Assembly: GCF_022346185.1 (NCBI RefSeq)
Contig: NZ_JAKRMS010000030.1
Span: forward strand, 1 to 34,995
Direction of reading: 5' to 3'
Source of the DNA: Cellulomonas sp. ACRRI
GTDB taxonomy: Bacteria; Actinomycetota; Actinomycetes; Actinomycetales; Cellulomonadaceae
DNA: 34,995 bases
In this document: one piece after another, positions 8,288-17,743 of the stretch
Position numbering within the stretch: position 1 is the first letter of the stretch
Layout: each line of letters starts with the position of its first letter
Made by a program: the position numbers and the translations under genes
The notes under the pieces: generated by a model
Told to the model about the DNA's origin: nothing
Seen by the model: the letters and a program-made list of their open reading frames with translations, nothing else
The model's database searches: none

Positions 8288-10050
8288 GCCGCCGGGCCGT
8301 CCTGTCCGGTCTGGCGGGCGCCGCGGCCCTGATCTCGGCCGTGACGGTCGTCAGCCGGCTGCTGGGCTTCGCGCGCAACCTGGTCTTCACGAACGCGGTC
8401 GGGCTCACCGACGTCGGCGACGCCTACAACTGGGCGAACACGCTGCCCAACGTGCTGTTCGAGGTGGCCGCGGGCGGGGCGCTGGCCGGCGCGCTGATCC
8501 CCGTGATCGCCGGGCCGCTGGCCCGCGGGATGCGGGACGACGTGTCGCGGATCGCGTCCGCGATGCTCGGCTGGACGCTCGGCGGGCTGGTGCTGATCGG
8601 CGCGGTCCTCGCCCTGGCCGCCGAGCCGATCGCCGCGCTGTCCCGGGTGGACACCGCCGCCGAGCGCGACCTGGTGACGTTCTTCGTCCGCGTGTTCGCG
8701 GTGCAGCTGCCGCTGTACGGGCTCGCCGTGGTGCTGTCCGGCGTCCTGCAGGCGCAGCGGAGGTTCTTCTGGCCGGCGTTCGCGCCGGTGCTGTCGAGCC
8801 TGGTCGTGATCGGCGCGTACGCCGGCTACGGGCGGCTGCTGGCGGACGCGGGCGTCGCGGGCGGGGCCGGCGAGGCGTCCCTGCTCCCCGACGGGGCCGC
8901 GGCGCTGCTGGCGTGGGGCACGACCGCCGGCGTGGCCGCGATGGGCCTGTGCCAGGTGGTGCCGGTCTGGCGGTCCGGCGTGCGGCTGCGGCCCGCGCTG
9001 CGGTTCCCGGACGGGGTCGCCGCCCGGGCGCGCGGGCTCGCGCTCGCCGGGATCGGGGCCCTGGTCGCCCAGCAGCTCGCGGTGCTCGTCACGATCACCC
9101 TCGCCCAGTCCTACGGCGGCGAGGGCGCGCTCTCGGCGTGGCAGACGATGGTGCAGCCCACCTACCTGCTGCCGTACGCGGTGCTCGCGGTGCCGCTCGC
9201 GACCAGCACGTTCCCGCGGCTCGCCGCCGCGGCGCAGCGCGAGGGCCGGCCCGGCTACGCCCCGCTCGCGGCGGTGACGACCCGGGGCGTGCTCGTCGCC
9301 GGGGCGACCGGCGCGGCGATGCTCGTGGCGGTGGCGCCCGCGGCGACGGCGGTGTTCCGGGCGATCGGCCGCGGCAACACCGACCTGATCGCCGCCGTCG
9401 CGGATGCGCTGACCCTCGTCGCGCCGGGGCTCCTCGGCTTCGCGCTCGTCTTCCACGTGTCCCGGGCGCTGTACGCGCTGGAGCGCGGCCGGCTGGCGGT
9501 GCTCGCCGCCAGCGCCGGCTGGCTGACCGTGGCCGCGGCGTCCTGGGTCGCGTGCGTGGCGCTCGTGCCGGGCGGCCGGGACGCCGCCGCGACGCTGCAC
9601 GCCCTGTCGCTGGGCAACACGATCGGCATGGTGGTCGCCGGGGTGGCGCTGCTGGCCGTCCTGCGCGCCGCCGCGGGGGCCGAGGCCGTCGCCGGGTTGA
9701 CCCGCACCCTCGCGGTGCTGGTCGGGGCGGGCGCCGTCGCCGGCGTCGTCGGCCGGTGGGTGGTGGACGCGGTGCAGGCGCTGACCGACGGCATCCCGGG
9801 CGCGGTCGTGGCCGCCGCGGGCGGGGCGGCGGTCGTCGTCGTGCTCGTGGTGGGCGCGGTGGCCGTGCTCGACCGGTCGACGGTGACGGGCCTGCTGCGC
9901 CGCGGCGGGCCCGGGGGCGCCGCGGGCGCCGGCGTCGCGGCGGACGCCCTCGTGCCGGGTACGGACCCGGGCCCCGCGACCACCCCGGCGGCGGACGCCG
10001 GACCCGCGGCCGAGGTGCCGCACGACGGACCCGGGGAGTCGGGACGATGA
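8284..10050 (+). CDS. MurJ-type lipid flippase (MviN family)
   Basis: A 588-residue polytopic protein. The N-terminus has the MurJ pattern [20 protein letters not shown], then [22 protein letters not shown], and many further hydrophobic segments out to about residue 545, consistent with 13-14 spans. MurJ proteins flip lipid II, and relatives flip other undecaprenyl-linked sugars. Actinobacteria usually carry another MurJ elsewhere near the chromosome end, so this copy may serve a different lipid-linked substrate (inference). The tail (about 550-588) is Pro/Ala/Asp-rich and probably cytoplasmic. It overlaps both neighbours by 4 bp, which ties it to the upstream MraY-like protein and the downstream glycosyltransferase. 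Confidence 0.88.
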   Translation: MSRRAVLSGLAGAAALISAVTVVSRLLGFARNLVFTNAVGLTDVGDAYNWANTLPNVLFEVAAGGALAGALIPVIAGPLARGMRDDVSRIASAMLGWTLGGLVLIGAVLALAAEPIAALSRVDTAAERDLVTFFVRVFAVQLPLYGLAVVLSGVLQAQRRFFWPAFAPVLSSLVVIGAYAGYGRLLADAGVAGGAGEASLLPDGAAALLAWGTTAGVAAMGLCQVVPVWRSGVRLRPALRFPDGVAARARGLALAGIGALVAQQLAVLVTITLAQSYGGEGALSAWQTMVQPTYLLPYAVLAVPLATSTFPRLAAAAQREGRPGYAPLAAVTTRGVLVAGATGAAMLVAVAPAATAVFRAIGRGNTDLIAAVADALTLVAPGLLGFALVFHVSRALYALERGRLAVLAASAGWLTVAAASWVACVALVPGGRDAAATLHALSLGNTIGMVVAGVALLAVLRAAAGAEAVAGLTRTLAVLVGAGAVAGVVGRWVVDAVQALTDGIPGAVVAAAGGAAVVVVLVVGAVAVLDRSTVTGLLRRGGPGGAAGAGVAADALVPGTDPGPATTPAADAGPAAEVPHDGPGESGR

Positions 10051-11138
10051 CCCGACGCGTGCTGCAGGTGCTCGGCTCGAGCGCGGGCGGCGTCGCCCGG
10101 CACGTCGCCCAGGTGTCGGCCGCGCTGGCGGCGGCGGGGGACCGGGTGCTGGTGGCCGGCCCGGCCGCGCTGGAGCCGACCGTGGCCGCCGGCCCCGGCG
10201 TCGGCTTCGCCGCCGTCGAGATCGCCGACCGCCCGTCCGGCGCGGACGCGCGCGCGGTGGCCCGGCTCGCCGCGCTGGCCCGGGAGGCGGACGCCGTGCA
10301 CGCCCACGGGCTGCGCGCGGGCGCGCTGGCGGTGCTGGCGGTCCGCGGCCGGCCGCACCGGGGCGCGCGACGCCCGCGGGTGGTGGTGACGCTGCACAAC
10401 CTCCCGGTCGGCGGCCGGGCGATCCGGTCCGTGTCCGCGGTGCTCGGCCGGGTGGTCGCGCGCGGTGCCGACGTGGTGCTCGGGGTGTCGGGCGACCTGG
10501 TCGACCTGGCCCGCGCGCAGGGCGCCCGCCGGGCCGAGCGGGCCCTCGTGCCGGCCCCCGCCCGCCGCTCGCCCGGCCGGGACCGGGACGCGGTCCGCGC
10601 GGCGCTCGGCGTCGCGCCGGGGGACGACCTGGTCGTCACGGTGGCGCGGCTGGCCCCCCAGAAGGGGCTGGACACCCTCGTGGCGGCCGCTGCGGCCGTC
10701 GCCCGCACCCGGCCCGCGCTGCGCTGGGTCGTCGCGGGGGACGGGCCGCTGCTGGCGGACCTGCGGGCGCGGGCGGAGGCGGCGGGCGCGCCGGTCGACC
10801 TGCTGGGCCGGCGCGAGGACGTCGCGGACCTGCTGGCCGCCGCGGACGTCGTCGCGTCGACGGCCGTCTGGGAGGGCCAGCCGCTCGCGGTGCAGGAGGC
10901 CCTGGCCCTCGGTGCGGCGCTGGTCGTCACGGACGCCGGCGGCACCCGCGAGGTCACCGGCGACGCCGCGGTGCTGGTGCCCGTCGGGGAGCCGGACGCG
11001 TTCGCGGCCGCGCTGACCGCGGTCCTGTCGGACGACGCGCGCCGGACCGCGCTCCGCGACGCGGCCAGGGCCCGCGCCGCGACCCTCCCGGAGGTCGCCG
11101 ACGTCCTGACCCAGCTGGACGCCGCCTACACCGCCTGA
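10047..11138 (+). CDS. GT4-family glycosyltransferase (GT-B fold)
   Basis: A 363-residue retaining glycosyltransferase. The acceptor-domain loop [10 protein letters not shown] is near residue 12. The nucleotide-sugar half contains [13 protein letters not shown] near residue 200, VVAGDGPLL near residue 230 and the EX7E-type motif [14 protein letters not shown] near residue 275. No signal peptide or membrane segment is evident, so it acts at the cytoplasmic membrane face. The ATG overlaps the flippase stop (ATGA). Donor and acceptor cannot be read from sequence; the context favours extension of an undecaprenyl-linked sugar. The gap to pyrG is 83 bp and carries a new promoter, so this is probably the last gene of the tlyA-steAB transcript. 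Confidence 0.87.
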   Translation: MTRRVLQVLGSSAGGVARHVAQVSAALAAAGDRVLVAGPAALEPTVAAGPGVGFAAVEIADRPSGADARAVARLAALAREADAVHAHGLRAGALAVLAVRGRPHRGARRPRVVVTLHNLPVGGRAIRSVSAVLGRVVARGADVVLGVSGDLVDLARAQGARRAERALVPAPARRSPGRDRDAVRAALGVAPGDDLVVTVARLAPQKGLDTLVAAAAAVARTRPALRWVVAGDGPLLADLRARAEAAGAPVDLLGRREDVADLLAAADVVASTAVWEGQPLAVQEALALGAALVVTDAGGTREVTGDAAVLVPVGEPDAFAAALTAVLSDDARRTALRDAARARAATLPEVADVLTQLDAAYTA

Positions 11139-11207
11139 TCCCGGGCCCGCCGGGCCGCCGTGGCCGGGGTCACCGGCGTGGGGCGCACGCGGGGCCCGGG
11201 ACTCGGG

Positions 11208-11213
11208 TACAGT
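11208..11213 (+). promoter_or_regulatory. putative leaderless -10 box of pyrG (TACAGT)
   Basis: TACAGT lies 8 nt before the GTG of pyrG. There is no good Shine-Dalgarno (only GGAAG 3 nt from the start), so transcription probably begins at or beside the start codon. No clear -35 hexamer is visible. A short GC-rich dyad (11144-11156) precedes it and could end the upstream transcript. Confidence 0.55.
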
Positions 11214-11221
11214 GGAAGCCC

Positions 11222-12912
<1,691 letters not shown>

Positions 12913-12916
<4 letters not shown>

Positions 12917-13530
12917 CGACGGCGCAGGACGCGCGCGGCGGGCCGGCCGACCGGCCCGCCGCGCGGCCCGTGCTCGAGCACACCGACCTGCACCACGGGA
13001 AGATCTGGGACCTGGTCTCGGAGACCGTGGACCTGGGCGACTCGCAGGTGGTCCGGGAGTTCGTCGACCACCCGGGCGCGGTCGCGGTGATCGCGCTCGA
13101 CGAGGACGACCGCGTGCTGCTGCTCCAGCAGTACCGGCACCCGGTGCGCGCCGAGCTGTGGGAGCCGCCGGCCGGGCTGCGGGACGTCGACGGCGAGCCG
13201 CCGCACGTCACCGCCGCTCGCGAGCTGGGGGAGGAGGCCGATCTCCGCGCGGAGGACTGGCACCTGCTCGCCGAGTTCGCGAACTCCCCGGGCGGCTCCA
13301 ACGAGCACATCCTCGTGTACCTGGCCCGCGGGCTGTCCGAGGTCCCGGAGGCCGAGCGGTTCGCCCGCGAGGACGAGGAGGCGGGCATGGTGCCCCTGTG
13401 GGTGCCGCTCGACGAGGCGGTCGAGGCGGTGCTGGCCGGCCGCCTGCGCAGCCCCAGCGGCGCCGTCGGCATCCTCGCCGCCGCGGCCTCGCGGGACCGC
13501 GGCTGGCGGACCCTGCGCCCGGTCGGCTGA
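12913..13530 (+). CDS. NUDIX hydrolase, ADP-ribose pyrophosphatase type
   Basis: A 205-residue NUDIX protein resembling M. tuberculosis Rv1700, an ADP-ribose pyrophosphatase. The ADPRase-specific stretch [17 protein letters not shown] leads into the NUDIX core [11 protein letters not shown] around residues 100-110. The E-X7-RE-X2-EE metal ligands are present; the usual Gly after EE is Asp (EEADL instead of EEvGL), and the first Gly of the box is one residue further away, as I recall for this subfamily. It would cleave ADP-ribose to AMP and ribose-5-phosphate in the cytoplasm. The start GTG overlaps the pyrG stop. Confidence 0.9.
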
Positions 13531-13538
13531 CGCGGGGC

Positions 13539-13573
13539 GGCGCCAGGCGGGCGCGATCCCGCCGCCCGGCGCC
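13539..13573 (+). terminator. GC-rich hairpin after the pyrG-nudix unit
   Basis: GGCGCC and GGCGGG on the left pair with CCCGCC and GGCGCC on the right, with a small internal bulge and a 6-nt loop. It starts 8 bp after the NUDIX stop. A second hairpin (CGTCCG/CGGACG, 13575-13592) follows directly. There is no U-tract, which is usual for terminators in this GC range. Confidence 0.5.
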
Positions 13574-13636
13574 GCGTCCGTTCGCCCGGACGGGTGGTCC
13601 CCGGTCCCACCGGTCAGGTGACGCCGCCCGCCGCCG

Positions 13637-14614
13637 ATGGGGTGGGGCGTGCGCGCGCGGACCCGCCCCCCGACCGACGGCGCACGCCTGTTCCTCGCGG
13701 CCTCGCACACCGCCGGCGCCCTGCTGCTGTGCGCGGTGCTGTGCCTGGTCAGCGCGGTGTGGCCACCCTCGCGGCTGACGCTGGTCGAGGTCTGGTACGG
13801 GGGCTCGGCCGCGCTGGCCCTGCTCGCCGCCGCCCTGCTGCTGCTCCGGCGCCGGGCGCGCGCCCCGCTCGCCGCGCTCGTCGGCGCGGTCGGCATCGGC
13901 GGTGTGCTGGTCGCGAGCTGCCAGACCCTCGCGGGAGTCGTCACGACGAGCCTGGGCCTGGTGGTCGCCGGCCAGGCCGCGGCCCTGCTGGGCGACCCCC
14001 GCGCGGTGCGCCGGGTGCTGGGGCTGGTGGTCGTCGTCCTGGGGCTGGCCATGCTCGTCTCCCCGGTGCCGTTCCGACCCGTCACCTGGCTCGTGCTCGC
14101 GGCGACCACGGTCGTGATGAGCGGCCTGGTCACGTACCTGCTCCAGCGCCTGCGGCTGCTGGCCACCACCGACGACCTGACCGGGGCGCTGACCCGCGCG
14201 GCGTTCGACGAGCGCGCCGCCCTGCTGCTGCACGACGCGGCGCGCCGGGGCCGGCCGGCGTCGGTGGTCTGCCTGGACGTCGACGACTTCAAGGTCGTCA
14301 ACGACACCCTCGGGCACGCCGCCGGCGACGAGGTGCTGGTCCGCCTGGTGCGCGGGTGGCGCGACGCGCTCGGCGACGGCGACCTGATCGGCCGGGTCGG
14401 CGGGGACGAGTTCGCGGTGGTGCTCGCGGGCCGGGACGCGGGGGCCGCGGAGGACTGGGTCGCCGCGGCGGGGGAGCAGCACGCCGCGGGCGACCCGACG
14501 TGGAGCCACGGCGTGGCGCAGGCCGCCGGCGACGAGCCGGTGCGCGCGGTGCTGGCCCGCGCGGACGAGGCGCTCTACGCGCGCAAGGGCCGGCGGGTCG
14601 GCGGGTCCGTCTAG
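13637..14614 (+). CDS. membrane diguanylate cyclase (GGDEF)
   Basis: A 325-residue protein: about five hydrophobic segments in residues 15-165, then a GGDEF domain (about 170-322). The active site is RVGGDEFAVVL (GGDEF at 255-259), and the Mg/substrate block DVDDFKVVNDTLGHAAGDEVL is complete, so cyclase activity making c-di-GMP is likely. The Arg of the inhibitory RxxD site, nine residues before GGDEF, is Gly, so product inhibition through that site is not expected. No EAL or sensory domain beyond the membrane part is present. The start ATG lacks a strong Shine-Dalgarno and is moderately certain. The stop TAG shares the palindrome CTAG with the stop of the convergent VanZ gene. Confidence 0.88.
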   Translation: MGWGVRARTRPPTDGARLFLAASHTAGALLLCAVLCLVSAVWPPSRLTLVEVWYGGSAALALLAAALLLLRRRARAPLAALVGAVGIGGVLVASCQTLAGVVTTSLGLVVAGQAAALLGDPRAVRRVLGLVVVVLGLAMLVSPVPFRPVTWLVLAATTVVMSGLVTYLLQRLRLLATTDDLTGALTRAAFDERAALLLHDAARRGRPASVVCLDVDDFKVVNDTLGHAAGDEVLVRLVRGWRDALGDGDLIGRVGGDEFAVVLAGRDAGAAEDWVAAAGEQHAAGDPTWSHGVAQAAGDEPVRAVLARADEALYARKGRRVGGSV

Positions 14615-15225
14615 CCGCGTCGCGGGGCGCCCGCGACCGCCGGGACGGCGGCGCGCGCACCGTCGGCGGGCGGGTCGGTGGGAGCCGGGTCGGACCAGCG
14701 GAGCCGGTCGACCAGGGCCGCGACCCGCGGGACCCGCGCCCCGGCGCGGAGCAGGCCGTAGCCGAGCGCCGCGCCCAGGACGTTGAACAGCAGGTCGTTC
14801 ACGTCCGCGAGGTGCCCGCCGCCCAGGAGGTGCGCCGTGATCAGCTGGCTGACCTCGATGCCGAGGCTCACGCCCACCGCCACCAGCACGGTGCGCGGCC
14901 ACGACGACCGCGCGAGCAGCAGCGGCACCAGCACCCCGAGGGGCACGAAGACGGCGACGTTCGTGAGCGCGTCGTCCGCCTGGTAGCCGGAGAGCAGCAC
15001 CAGCGTCAGGTGGCCGTCCCACGGCGCGTGCGCGCGCGGCTTGTCCAGGAAGATCGGGAACACCGTGTTCGCCACGATCCCCGCCCCGTACCCGCTGAGC
15101 GCGACGGCCACGGCGGCCCGGGGCGCGGTCAGCCGCCCGCGGCGGGCGAGGACGGTCAGCAGCGCCGCGAGGGCGACCGCGGCGAGCGGGACGACGACGG
15201 GGAGGACGGGGACCTGGCGGAACAC
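14611..15225 (-). CDS. VanZ-family membrane protein
   Basis: A 204-residue VanZ-like protein with four to five membrane segments. The diagnostic run is DALTNVAVFVPLGVLVP, then SLGIEVSQLI and GGHLADVNDLLFNVLGAALGYG. VanZ proteins raise teicoplanin resistance in enterococci, but most actinobacterial members have no known role. The GTG at 15225 was chosen because it directly precedes the first membrane segment and has AGAAGAGCAGG upstream; an open frame continues 90 bp further but is Arg/Pro-rich and unlike a signal. It converges on the diguanylate cyclase, the two stop codons overlapping in CTAG at 14611-14614. Confidence 0.82.
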   Translation of the reverse strand: MFRQVPVLPVVVPLAAVALAALLTVLARRGRLTAPRAAVAVALSGYGAGIVANTVFPIFLDKPRAHAPWDGHLTLVLLSGYQADDALTNVAVFVPLGVLVPLLLARSSWPRTVLVAVGVSLGIEVSQLITAHLLGGGHLADVNDLLFNVLGAALGYGLLRAGARVPRVAALVDRLRWSDPAPTDPPADGARAAVPAVAGAPRRG

Positions 15226-15355
15226 GGCGCGACCTGCTCTTCTCGACGGCGGGCACGCCGGCCTGCCCGGCGACCCGCGGCCACGGTGCCAGTGCCCCGC
15301 GACGCGGGCATCCACCCGCGGCTGGACCCGGTGCGGTCCGGGTCCGCCCGTGGGC

Positions 15356-16162
15356 TCAGCGGCTGGTCGAGACGCGGTACTGCGCGTTGGCGAGCGGCAC
15401 GAACACGACGAGGAAGAGCGCCGACCAGATCAGCGTGTAGACCTCCGGGTGCTGCAGCGGCCACGCGGTCGGCTCGGGCGTGCCGGGCGGGATGTTCCCG
15501 AACAGCTCGCGCGCGGCCTGGGTCACCGCCGACACCGGGTTCCACTCGGCGAACGTCTGCAGCGGCGGCGGCAGCGTGTCCAGCGGGACGAACGTGTTCG
15601 CGACGAACGTCAGCGGGAAGATCACGATGAACGACGCGTTGTTCACCACCTCGGGGCTCGGCACCAGCATGCCGATCCACGCCATGATCCAGCTGATCGC
15701 GTAGGCGAACACCAGCAGCAGCCCGAACCCGGCCAGCGCCTCGAGCCAGGACGAGCGGATCCGCCAGCCCACCACGAGCCCGGTCAGGCTCATCACGACG
15801 AGGACGATGACGTTGTTGACGACGTCGGAGAACGTCCGCCCGGTCAGCACGGCCGACGGCGCCATCGGCAGCGACCGGAACCGGTCGAGGATGCCCTTCT
15901 TCAGGTCCTCGGCGAGCGCCGCGCCCGTCACCGTCGCCCCGAAGATGACGGTCTGCGCGAAGATCCCGGCGATCAGGAACTCGCGGTAGGCCTGGCCGCC
16001 CTCCTCCTGGTCGATCGCCCCGCCGAACACGTAGGAGAACAGCAGGACGAACATGATGGGGGAGAGCGTGGTGAAGACGAGCAGGTCGGGCACCCGCTTG
16101 ATCTTCATGATGTTCCGCTTGGCGACGACGGACGCGTCGGCCAGCACGTTCGGGACCGCCAT
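15356..16162 (-). CDS. ABC-2 type transporter permease (DrrB-like)
   Basis: A 268-residue permease of the ABC-2 family, with six hydrophobic segments. The N-terminal amphipathic part (VVAKRNIMKIKRVPDLLVF) and the EDLKKGILDRFRSLPMAPSA coupling region are typical of daunorubicin-type DrrB exporters, as is the WNPVSAVTQAARELFG near the C-terminus. The ATG at 16162 overlaps the ATPase stop by one base (TGATG); a GTG three bases earlier in the same frame is an alternative. It pairs with the following ATPase to make a drug or lipid exporter; the substrate is unknown. Confidence 0.9.
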   Translation of the reverse strand: MAVPNVLADASVVAKRNIMKIKRVPDLLVFTTLSPIMFVLLFSYVFGGAIDQEEGGQAYREFLIAGIFAQTVIFGATVTGAALAEDLKKGILDRFRSLPMAPSAVLTGRTFSDVVNNVIVLVVMSLTGLVVGWRIRSSWLEALAGFGLLLVFAYAISWIMAWIGMLVPSPEVVNNASFIVIFPLTFVANTFVPLDTLPPPLQTFAEWNPVSAVTQAARELFGNIPPGTPEPTAWPLQHPEVYTLIWSALFLVVFVPLANAQYRVSTSR

Positions 16163-17136
16163 CACGCGTCTCCCTGCTTCTCGGGGCTGCCGTCCTGCTC
16201 GGCGGTCTTGCCGGTCAGGGCGAGGAACACGTCGTCCAGGGTCGGGCGGCGCAGGCCGACGTCCTCCAGCCGGACCTGGCGCTCGTCGAGCCGCCGCAGC
16301 GCCTCGCTGAGCACCTCCGGGCCGCCGGACACCGGCATGACGAACGACCGCCGGCCGTCGTCGACGGAGGGACGGCCGACGCCGAGCGGGGCGAGCACCT
16401 CCTCGACGTGCGCGAGCAGCGCGACGTCGGAGACGGTGAGCTCCAGGCGCTCCCCGCCGACCTGCCGCTTGAGCTGGTCGGCGGTGCCCTGGGCGATGAT
16501 CCGGCCGTGGTCGATGACGACGATCTCGTCGGCGAGCACGTCGGCCTCCTCCAGGTACTGCGTGGTCAGCAGCAGCGTGGTGCCCCCGGCCACCAGGGTC
16601 TGGATGACGTCCCACATCTCGGTGCGCCCGCGCGGGTCCAGGCCGGTGGTGGGCTCGTCGAGGAAGATCACGGGTGGGTCGGCGACGAGGGCGCCCGCGA
16701 GGTCGAGCCGGCGCCGCATGCCGCCCGAGTACGTCTTGGTCGGCCGGTCGGCCGCGTCCTCCAGCCGGAAGGACGCGAGCAGCTCGCGCGCCCGCTCGCG
16801 GGACCGGCGGGCTCCCAGGTGGTAGAGCCTGCCGATCATGTCCAGGTTCTCGTAGCCCGACAGGTACTCGTCCACGGCGGCGTACTGGCCCGACAGGCCG
16901 ATGCGTCGCCGGACCTCGGCCGGCCGGTCGAGCACGTCGACGCCCATGACGCGCGCGCTGCCGGAGTCGGGCCGCAGGAGCGTGGACAGGACGCGGACGA
17001 TGGTGGTCTTGCCGGCCCCGTTGGGGCCGAGCAGGCCGAGGACGGTGCCGGCCGGCACCGTGAGGTCGACGCCGTCGAGGGCGGTGACGCCCTTGTAGCG
17101 CTTGACGAGCCCGCGGGCCTCGATCGCGTGTTCCAT
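16162..17136 (-). CDS. ABC transporter ATP-binding protein (DrrA-like)
   Basis: A 324-residue ATPase. Walker A GPNGAGKTT is near residue 37, the Q-loop is SGQYAAVDEY, the signature YSGGMRRRLDLA is near residue 140, and Walker B VIFLDEPTTGLDPR is near residue 160. The C-terminal extension ending in RRPTLDDVFLALTGK is the DrrA-type motif (L-D-x-V-F-x-x-x-T-G) needed for ATPase-permease assembly in that group. A TACGCT box 6 nt upstream of the ATG suggests leaderless transcription, with an imperfect dyad overlapping it. Confidence 0.93.
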   Translation of the reverse strand: MEHAIEARGLVKRYKGVTALDGVDLTVPAGTVLGLLGPNGAGKTTIVRVLSTLLRPDSGSARVMGVDVLDRPAEVRRRIGLSGQYAAVDEYLSGYENLDMIGRLYHLGARRSRERARELLASFRLEDAADRPTKTYSGGMRRRLDLAGALVADPPVIFLDEPTTGLDPRGRTEMWDVIQTLVAGGTTLLLTTQYLEEADVLADEIVVIDHGRIIAQGTADQLKRQVGGERLELTVSDVALLAHVEEVLAPLGVGRPSVDDGRRSFVMPVSGGPEVLSEALRRLDERQVRLEDVGLRRPTLDDVFLALTGKTAEQDGSPEKQGDA

Positions 17137-17142
17137 GGGGCG

Positions 17143-17148
17143 AGCGTA
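17143..17148 (-). promoter_or_regulatory. putative leaderless -10 box of the DrrAB exporter (TACGCT)
   Basis: Read on the minus strand, TACGCT ends 6 nt before the ATG at 17136 and no Shine-Dalgarno is present. Confidence 0.5.
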
Positions 17149-17160
17149 GATGTGACCTAC
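17146..17160. promoter_or_regulatory. operator-like dyad over the DrrAB promoter
   Basis: GTAGATGTGACCTAC is an imperfect 15-bp inverted repeat (GTAG/CTAC arms plus an inner T-A pair) that overlaps the putative -10. A repressor bound here would block transcription. Exporters of this class are often controlled by TetR or PadR proteins, but no such gene is adjacent. Confidence 0.35.
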
Positions 17161-17227
17161 AACACACCAGAAGGGTCCGGGGCGAGCCTGCGGTGGGCGG
17201 CGGCGCTCTCCGCCCCCGCGGTGCAGG

Positions 17228-17485
17228 TCAGAGCGGTGGCGCGGGTCGGCGCAGGCCGGCCGCCTCCGCCCAGGCGGCCGCCTCCGCGCGGGTGGACGCG
17301 CCGATCTTGCGGTAGATCGAGCGCACCTGGGTCTTCACGGTGTTGCGCGAGACGAACAGCTTGCGGGCGATGTGCTCGAGCGTGACGTCCTCCGCCAGCT
17401 CGGCGAGCACGATGCGCTCGCGCGGGCTGAGGGGTTCGCCCAGCAGTGCGGTCGCGGTCCGGGGGGCGTCGTCGAGGGCGGTCAT
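17228..17485 (-). CDS. HTH-only LuxR-type regulator
   Basis: An 85-residue protein that is almost only a LuxR/GerE DNA-binding domain: LSPRERIVLAELAEDVT, then HIARKLFVSRNTVKTQVRSIYRKI and AEAAAWAEAAGL. No receiver or sensor domain is present. The ATG at 17485 has GGAG 5 nt upstream; the same frame is open upstream to a TTG at 17596, but those 37 residues have no good start signal. The SxRNTVKTQVRSIYRK recognition helix resembles the DNA-binding ends of MalT/LuxR-type regulators. Targets are unknown; the neighbouring exporter on the same strand is one possibility. Confidence 0.75.
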   Translation of the reverse strand: MTALDDAPRTATALLGEPLSPRERIVLAELAEDVTLEHIARKLFVSRNTVKTQVRSIYRKIGASTRAEAAAWAEAAGLRRPAPPL

Positions 17486-17606
17486 GGTGGCTCCGATGCT
17501 GGGGGTGGGTCGTGCCCGCCGGTCGACCGCGGCGGGCTCCACCCCTTCATTCGGCACGGGAGGGGTTCCCGGACTGGTAGATGAATCGTCAATCAATCAC
17601 CCGGGT

Positions 17607-17651
17607 GGCGCTGACCTGCGGGCGAACGGGGTCCCGCCGCAGGTCAGCGCC
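17607..17651. terminator. strong 15-bp perfect hairpin between LuxR and EamA genes
   Basis: GGCGCTGACCTGCGG at 17607-17621 is the exact reverse complement of 17637-17651, with a 15-nt loop. It lies downstream of the minus-strand EamA gene (stop at 17744) and upstream of the LuxR gene. On the minus strand it is followed by a relatively AT-rich stretch (GATTGATTGACGATTC), so it may end the EamA transcript. Confidence 0.6.
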
Positions 17652-17743
17652 CGGTGAGCCCGCCCTGCCGGCGGCGGAGGACCACCCGGATGGCGCAACG
17701 CGCCGCGCGGCCGCGGCGGGCCGCGAGGCTCGGGCCGCGCGGG

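Noticed and set aside
7351..10023. An 890-codon minus-strand open frame opposite the MraY-like and MurJ genes
   Set aside because: Same cause: repetitive Arg/Gly/His composition, no start signal, and strong family motifs on the other strand.
13637..14614. Reading the diguanylate cyclase as a degenerate, c-di-GMP-binding-only protein
   Set aside because: GGDEF and the metal/substrate block are intact; only the Arg of the inhibitory RxxD is missing.
17486..17596. A longer LuxR-type protein starting at a TTG at 17596
   Set aside because: The extra 37 residues lack a ribosome-binding site and known motifs; the ATG at 17485 has GGAG at good spacing.
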